In this document: piece after piece, positions 60,030-64,000 of the stretch
Position numbering within the stretch: position 1 is the stretch's first letter
Layout of the letters: each line of letters starts with the position of its first letter
Position numbers and translations under genes: made by a program
Notes under the pieces: generated by a model
Told to the model about the DNA's origin: nothing
The model's database searches: none
The model's input: the letters and a program-made list of their open reading frames with translations, nothing else
NCBI RefSeq assembly: GCF_900580675.1
Contig: NZ_UTBG01000243.1
Location: 23,216-87,215, forward strand
DNA from: Pseudomonas viridiflava
Lineage (GTDB): Bacteria > Pseudomonadota > Gammaproteobacteria > Pseudomonadales > Pseudomonadaceae
Direction of reading: 5' to 3'
DNA length: 64,000 nt

Positions 60030-60272
60030 TCAGCCTCCAGTCACAGGCGGGAAAAACGCCACTTCATCACCGGCCTGCACCGGCTCACCAAGCCCGCACA
60101 GTTCCTCGTTGCGCGCGCACATCAGGCTGGCCTCGTTGAGCACCGCAAACTCCGGGTCACTGGCCAGCGCCAGGCGCACGGCATCGACGGTGGCGAACTC
60201 ACCTTCCATCTCCAGTGAATCGAAGCCTGTCGCTTCGGCGTAGCGCGCAAAAAACAGTACGTTGACGCTCAT
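60030..60272 (-). CDS. moaD: Molybdopterin synthase sulfur carrier subunit MoaD
   Basis: An 80-aa ubiquitin-like sulfur carrier whose C-terminal Gly-Gly (PPVTGG) is thiocarboxylated and donates sulfur to MoaE. The start MSVNVLFFARYAEATG is typical. The ATG overlaps the moaC stop by 4 nt (ATGA). Confidence 0.95.
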   Translation of the reverse strand: MSVNVLFFARYAEATGFDSLEMEGEFATVDAVRLALASDPEFAVLNEASLMCARNEELCGLGEPVQAGDEVAFFPPVTGG

Positions 60273-60742
60273 GCCTGGTCCGCCTTGAAGTGTCCACTTT
60301 TGCCGCCGAGCTTTTCCAGCAGGCGAATGCTTTCGATGGTCATGCCACGGTCCACGGCCTTGCACATGTCGTAGATCGTCAGCGCGGCGACGCTGGCTGC
60401 GGTCAGTGCTTCCATCTCCACGCCCGTCTGGCCGCTGAGTTTGCAGCGCGCCAGGATATGCACCGCGTCCACGCCATCGGCACTCAGCTCGACCTTGACG
60501 CCGGTGAGCATCAGCGGGTGACACAGGGGAATCAGGTCACTGGTTTTTTTGGCAGCCTGGATCCCGGCAATGCGGGCCACGGCAAACACGTCGCCCTTGG
60601 GGTGGGCACCGTCGACAATCATTTTCAGGGTCTCGGGCAACATGCGCACCCGCGCTTCGGCCACCGCTTCACGGAACGTCACGGCTTTGTCGGTGACGTC
60701 GACCATGTGGGCGCGACCTTGGGAATCGAGATGAGTCAGCAC
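60269..60742 (-). CDS. moaC: Cyclic pyranopterin monophosphate synthase MoaC
   Basis: A 157-aa enzyme that, after MoaA, makes cyclic pyranopterin monophosphate, the first molybdenum-cofactor intermediate. The family signatures KTSDLIPLCHPL and VEMEALTAASVAALTIYDMCK are intact. I use the GTG at 60742 (AGGAG 7 nt upstream), which gives the usual N-terminus LTHLDSQGRAHMVDV. The 13 codons above it are not conserved. Confidence 0.95.
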   Translation of the reverse strand: MLTHLDSQGRAHMVDVTDKAVTFREAVAEARVRMLPETLKMIVDGAHPKGDVFAVARIAGIQAAKKTSDLIPLCHPLMLTGVKVELSADGVDAVHILARCKLSGQTGVEMEALTAASVAALTIYDMCKAVDRGMTIESIRLLEKLGGKSGHFKADQA

Positions 60743-60792
60743 AGGGATACTCCTGATCAGGAGCAGCGATTGTAAACCCAACGGAGATCAAA

Positions 60793-60896
60793 TGTGGGAG
60801 CTGGCTTTTGTGGGAGTCGGGCTTGCCCGCGATGCAGGCACCTCGGTATGTCAGTTACACCGAGGTGATGCTATCGCAGGCAAGCCAGCTCCCACA
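60793..60896. repeat. REP doublet with a duplicated left end
   Basis: The left side carries TGTGGGAGCTGGCTT followed at once by a second start, TGTGGGAGTCGGGCTTGC. The right end is the usual GGCAAGCCAGCTCCCACA. An inner dyad CACCTCGGT / ACCGAGGTG lies in the loop. It sits between the convergent-side ends of moaC (start) and phoH (stop). Confidence 0.85.
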
Positions 60897-60906
60897 TTGA
60901 CCGTGG

Positions 60907-62301
60907 TTACAGGTGAGATTCGGCGTATTCAGCCAGAATCGAACGAGGGACGCCCTGTAGCGCAATGTGCACACCATTCGGGAAGTCCTTGAAGCGTTCC
61001 GTCAGGTAAGTCAGCCCGGAGCTGGTCGCGGACAGGTAAGGGGTGTCGATCTGTGCCAGGTTGCCCAGGCACACCACTTTGGAACCGGCGCCGGCACGGG
61101 TGATGATGGTTTTCATCTGGTGCGGTGTCAGGTTCTGGCATTCATCGATCAAAATCAGGCTTTGCTGGAAGCTGCGACCTCGGATGTAGTTGAGGGATTT
61201 GAACTGCAACGGCACTTTGCTGAGGATGTAATCGACGCTGCCATGGGTGTTTTCGTCATCCATGTGCAAGGCTTCGAGGTTGTCGGTGATCGCCCCCAGC
61301 CACGGCTCCATTTTTTCCGCCTCGGTGCCGGGCAGGAAGCCGATTTCCTGGTCCAGGCCCTGCACGCTGCGGGTGGCGATGATGCGGCGATAGCGCTTGG
61401 TCACCATGGTCTGTTCGATGGCGGCCGCCAGGGCGAGGATGGTTTTCCCCGAGCCGGCGGCGCCGGTCAGGTTGACCAGGTGGATATCCGGGTCGAGCAG
61501 CGCATACAGCGCCAGGCTCTGGTAGATATCACGCGGTTTCAGGCCCCAGGCTTCCTGGTGCAACAGGGGTTCCTGATGCAGGTCGAGGATCAGCAGCTTG
61601 TCGACCTGGATCTCTTTGATCCAGCCTACAAAACCCTGTTCGTCGATGATGAACTCGTTGATGTGCACGGCCGGCAAGTTGTCGATCAACTGCACCTGGT
61701 GCCAGGTGCGGCCATGGTCCTGACGGGTTTCAACCTTCGCGACGCGGTCCCAGAACGAACCGGTCATGGTGTGATAACCACGCGAAAGCATCGACACATC
61801 GTCAACCAGTTGGTCGGTGCTGTAGTCCTCGGCAGCGATCCCACACGCTCGTGCCTTGAGGCGCATATTGATGTCTTTGGTCACCAGCACCAGGCGCAGG
61901 TCCTTGTCGCGTGTGTGCAGGTCGATCAATTGGTTGATGATTTTGTTGTCGTTCAGATTTTCCGGCAGCAGGCTGTTGGGCTCGCTGCGCTTGCTCATCA
62001 GAATCGACAGCAAGCCCTTGGGCCCGCTTTTGCCACGCTGGATCGGTACACCGACCTCAACGTCCTCGGGGGAGGCTTCGCCGAGGGTCTTGTCGATCAG
62101 GCGGATGGCCTGGCGACATTCGGCGGCAACGCTGTGGTGCCCGCTTTTGAGTTTGTCGAGTTCCTCAAGCACGATCATGGGGATGGCGACGTGGTGTTCT
62201 TCGAAGTTAAGCAGTGCGTTTGGATCGTGGATCAGTACGTTGGTATCAAGCACATAAAGGATTGGCTGGTCGGAAGAAGGGTTACGTCCATGATCATCCA
62301 T
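60907..62301 (-). CDS. PIN-PhoH fusion protein (PhoH2-like)
   Basis: A 464-aa protein that joins an N-terminal PIN ribonuclease domain (about 14-170, LYVLDTNVLIHDP and the later acidic residues KDINMRLKA) to a PhoH ATPase domain (about 255-460), with Walker A GAAGSGKT and Walker B LILIDECQNL. Such PhoH2-type proteins are proposed RNA helicase-nucleases. The ATG at 62301 has AAGGTGA upstream. No partner gene is adjacent. Confidence 0.92.
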   Translation of the reverse strand: MDDHGRNPSSDQPILYVLDTNVLIHDPNALLNFEEHHVAIPMIVLEELDKLKSGHHSVAAECRQAIRLIDKTLGEASPEDVEVGVPIQRGKSGPKGLLSILMSKRSEPNSLLPENLNDNKIINQLIDLHTRDKDLRLVLVTKDINMRLKARACGIAAEDYSTDQLVDDVSMLSRGYHTMTGSFWDRVAKVETRQDHGRTWHQVQLIDNLPAVHINEFIIDEQGFVGWIKEIQVDKLLILDLHQEPLLHQEAWGLKPRDIYQSLALYALLDPDIHLVNLTGAAGSGKTILALAAAIEQTMVTKRYRRIIATRSVQGLDQEIGFLPGTEAEKMEPWLGAITDNLEALHMDDENTHGSVDYILSKVPLQFKSLNYIRGRSFQQSLILIDECQNLTPHQMKTIITRAGAGSKVVCLGNLAQIDTPYLSATSSGLTYLTERFKDFPNGVHIALQGVPRSILAEYAESHL

Positions 62302-62649
62302 ACTCGGTCACCTTTGTGGGAGCCAGTCGACGCAATACCTGGGCGGTGCTGCGCCTCGATTCGACCACCGACTGCACCGGAGTGACGTCAAGTGCAGTGC
62401 CCACATGAGGAGTCTTGGAAGACGCCACCTGTGTTGCAGGTTTCGGCGATCTGACTTCGTAATACCGCAAAACCCATGACAGGAAAAAGCACTTTGACGC
62501 TTTTTTGAAGTTTATTTTTCAGGATGACGAATAGCACTAGCCGAGTGCCAGGTACCCCGTTAAAGTCGGAAGTCCGCCTGCCTCGAAATGTCGCCTGAAA
62601 TCACCCCGAAAATGCCGCATCCCCAACAGGGCCGGGCACTTCGAGCTTT
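62302..62649. other. Gap between the deacetylase-like gene and phoH
   Basis: A 348-bp stretch with no supportable gene. It includes a 7-bp inverted repeat ACTGCAC (62371-62377) / GTGCAGT (62392-62398) in the phoH leader and an AT-richer stretch at 62480-62540 where a phoH promoter may lie. No clear terminator for the deacetylase-like gene. Confidence 0.5.
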
Positions 62650-63774
62650 TCAGCGAAACGCCTCCCGGCAGTCCTGCCAACCCAGCCCACTTTGCGCCGT
62701 TGCCTGCAACAGGATCGGTAATGCCACCCGCGCCTTGTCCTGGGTGTCGTGAAACACAATCACCCCTTTGCGCCACAACAGCATCAGCGTCAGCACCCGT
62801 TGCGCCGACTCATCGGCCTTGAGTTTGCCCGGCTCGTCCTGGGAATCGATATCCCACAACGCCACCTGCAGACCCTGTGACTGGAAAAAGCCCTGGCTGT
62901 CGGCCCGCCTCTGGCCGTAGGGCGGGCGGAACAGCGGAACGTAGTTCTCGGGCATCAGGTTCTGCGCCAGCGCTGCACTGCGGGTGATCGAGCTTTGCCA
63001 GTCCACCCAGTGACTGTGTGAACGGTACTGCCAACCCTGGGTGCCCACGCACTGGCCCTGGTACAACGCCTGCACATCGGCGGCCGAGCTGCGCTCCACG
63101 CGGGTTTGCAGGCTGCTGCCGAGGGCAAAGAAGGTCGCGTTCATCTTCTGCTTGCGCAGGTAGTCGGTGAGCCAGTCGGTATTGCCGCTGACCGGCGCGG
63201 GGCCGCCGTCGAAGGTCAGCAGGAACAGGCGGTCATTGAGTTCGTCGCCATTGCGTTCGTGGTCGCCGAAGCGTGCGACTTCGCTGCTGATCTGGGGGAA
63301 CAGCGCGGCTTTGCGCAATAGCTCGTCCAAATAGCGTTCGTGGAAATTGTGGCTGGGGCCGGCCCAGCCTATATAGAAGGAGTCGTCGCTGACTGCGAAC
63401 TTGCCGGCCTGCTCACGCAGGTCGTCCATGTTTTCGACCAGGTAGCAGAAGGAAGCGTCTTCCTCGCAGCTCTGTTGGGCGAACGTGTAATTTTCCAGCA
63501 GGCGTTGCCAGAGCTGACGGCGCAGGTCGTCGATGGCGGCGAGGTTGATGATTTTCAGGCCCAGGCGTTGTTTGAGCGCGGCTTCGTCCTGGTTTTCGCT
63601 GGCCAGCAGGCTGTGGGCGAACATCAGGATTTCTGCGCGTGAGGCGACGTCGAACAGCGCGGGGCTGCTGAGTTTTTCCGGCCAGGTGCCGCGGTCCAGG
63701 CTGGCCACGTCCACGGGGGCTGCCTGGGCGGTGAGGCAGAGCAGACAGGCGGATAATAAAAGTGCAATTCGCAC
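62650..63774 (-). CDS. Polysaccharide deacetylase-like (NodB/CE4) exported protein
   Basis: A 374-aa exported protein with a signal peptide (about 1-18, LTAQA), an N-terminal helical region of unknown role (20-180) and a NodB-type domain (183-370). CE4 motif 1, normally TFDDGP, reads TFDGGP (Asp189 kept, the metal-binding Asp replaced by Gly190). Later motifs are recognisable: HSHWVDW, RPPYG, WDID and VIVFHD. The start is a GTG at 63774 with GGAG 7 nt upstream; the frame open to 63903 runs into a repeat. Substrate unknown; the altered motif makes activity doubtful. Confidence 0.88.
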   Translation of the reverse strand: MRIALLLSACLLCLTAQAAPVDVASLDRGTWPEKLSSPALFDVASRAEILMFAHSLLASENQDEAALKQRLGLKIINLAAIDDLRRQLWQRLLENYTFAQQSCEEDASFCYLVENMDDLREQAGKFAVSDDSFYIGWAGPSHNFHERYLDELLRKAALFPQISSEVARFGDHERNGDELNDRLFLLTFDGGPAPVSGNTDWLTDYLRKQKMNATFFALGSSLQTRVERSSAADVQALYQGQCVGTQGWQYRSHSHWVDWQSSITRSAALAQNLMPENYVPLFRPPYGQRRADSQGFFQSQGLQVALWDIDSQDEPGKLKADESAQRVLTLMLLWRKGVIVFHDTQDKARVALPILLQATAQSGLGWQDCREAFR

Positions 63775-63844
63775 GTGGGGTCTCCGTTTCCATTCGTCGG
63801 GCACTATAGCTGAATCGGGGGGATATCCGTTGCTGCGGTAACGG

Positions 63845-64000
63845 TTGCTTAGGGTTTCGCCCTTACGGCGAGTCACTTTTGAAAGGAGCCCAAAAGTAAC
63901 CAAAAGGCTCTTGCCCCACCACTCGGCACCTCGCCTCCGGCTCGGTGTGCCCGAAAACAGGCATTACTCCGCGGGCCGCCGCGACGGGCCGTCCCTGCCC
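63845..64000. repeat. Dispersed Pseudomonas intergenic repeat (partial)
   Basis: Begins GCTTAGGGTTTCGCCCTTACG, includes the hairpin ACTTTTG (63875-63881) / CAAAAGT (63891-63897), and continues GTAACCAAAAGGCTCTTG, CACTCGGCACCTCGCC to the edge. I recognise this wording as a repeat family seen many times in Pseudomonas genomes; it is non-coding and continues beyond the window. Confidence 0.65.

Noticed and set aside
4610..60896. CRISPR array from repeated palindromes
   Set aside because: The repeats are isolated doublets in separate gaps with inverted ends, the REP pattern, not evenly spaced direct repeats with spacers.

Overview
The window is a contiguous piece of a high-GC Pseudomonas chromosome, most likely from the P. 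fluorescens group. The grounds are the gene order lptFG/pepA/holC/valS, the HU protein HupN, a carboxylesterase that matches the family of P. fluorescens esterase II, Pseudomonas-type DUF3509 and YebG proteins, and many REP-type palindromes (GTGGGAGCTGGCTTGC and GTGGCGAGGGAGCTTGCTC classes) between genes. I see about 63 protein genes. I find no rRNA, tRNA, CRISPR array, insertion sequence or prophage.

Layout. 1-11.2 kb is housekeeping: LPS export (lptG, lptF), aminopeptidase PepA, Pol III chi, valyl-tRNA synthetase, the 23S rRNA methylase RlmF, HupN, nucleoid protein YejK/NdpA and a membrane-anchored glutaredoxin. 11.2-19 kb is an iron region. It has a leftward five-gene unit (DUF3649, PepSY reductase-like protein, DUF3325, ECF sigma, FecR-like anti-sigma) diverging from a rightward fecI-fecR-fecA ferric-citrate system, with a Fur-box-like site between them. 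19-30 kb is mixed metabolism and regulation: LysR/MFS pair, HPF-like protein, LysR/sdaA pair, PsiE, SOS-controlled yebG, a leucine-dehydrogenase-like protein and a SirB1-like protein. 28.5-34.1 kb is homogentisate catabolism (hmgA, fahA, maiA and an AAHS transporter) diverging from the IclR regulator hmgR across a three-half-site operator. 34.1-40 kb holds dacB, a siderophore receptor with a signalling domain, a GST, a GIY-YIG protein and a SnoaL-like protein.

The most unusual part is 40.1-49.8 kb. It is a chaperone-usher fimbrial cluster whose six subunit modules are all DUF1120 proteins ending in Tyr-Leu or Tyr-Pro. One of them is a two-domain, tip-like protein. Next to the cluster lie an RcsB-like response regulator and a stand-alone receiver-HPt protein, with no kinase in sight. 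49.8-51.7 kb is an MFS/GntR pair. 51.8-52.7 kb is an mqsRA toxin-antitoxin locus whose toxin gene is frameshifted at a short CA run. 52.7-56.9 kb is the aapJQMP general amino-acid ABC transporter. 57.2-63.8 kb holds estB, rhlB, moaC-moaD-moaE, a PIN-PhoH protein and a polysaccharide-deacetylase-like protein, followed by what looks like a dispersed Pseudomonas repeat at the right edge.

How parts work together. The two iron operons share one Fur-type control region and probably couple ferric-citrate uptake to iron reduction. The hmg genes form a complete homogentisate-to-fumarate/acetoacetate route with its own regulator and probably its own transporter. The fimbrial operon has its subunits, chaperone and usher in one transcript with several hairpins between genes, which could set unequal subunit and usher levels.
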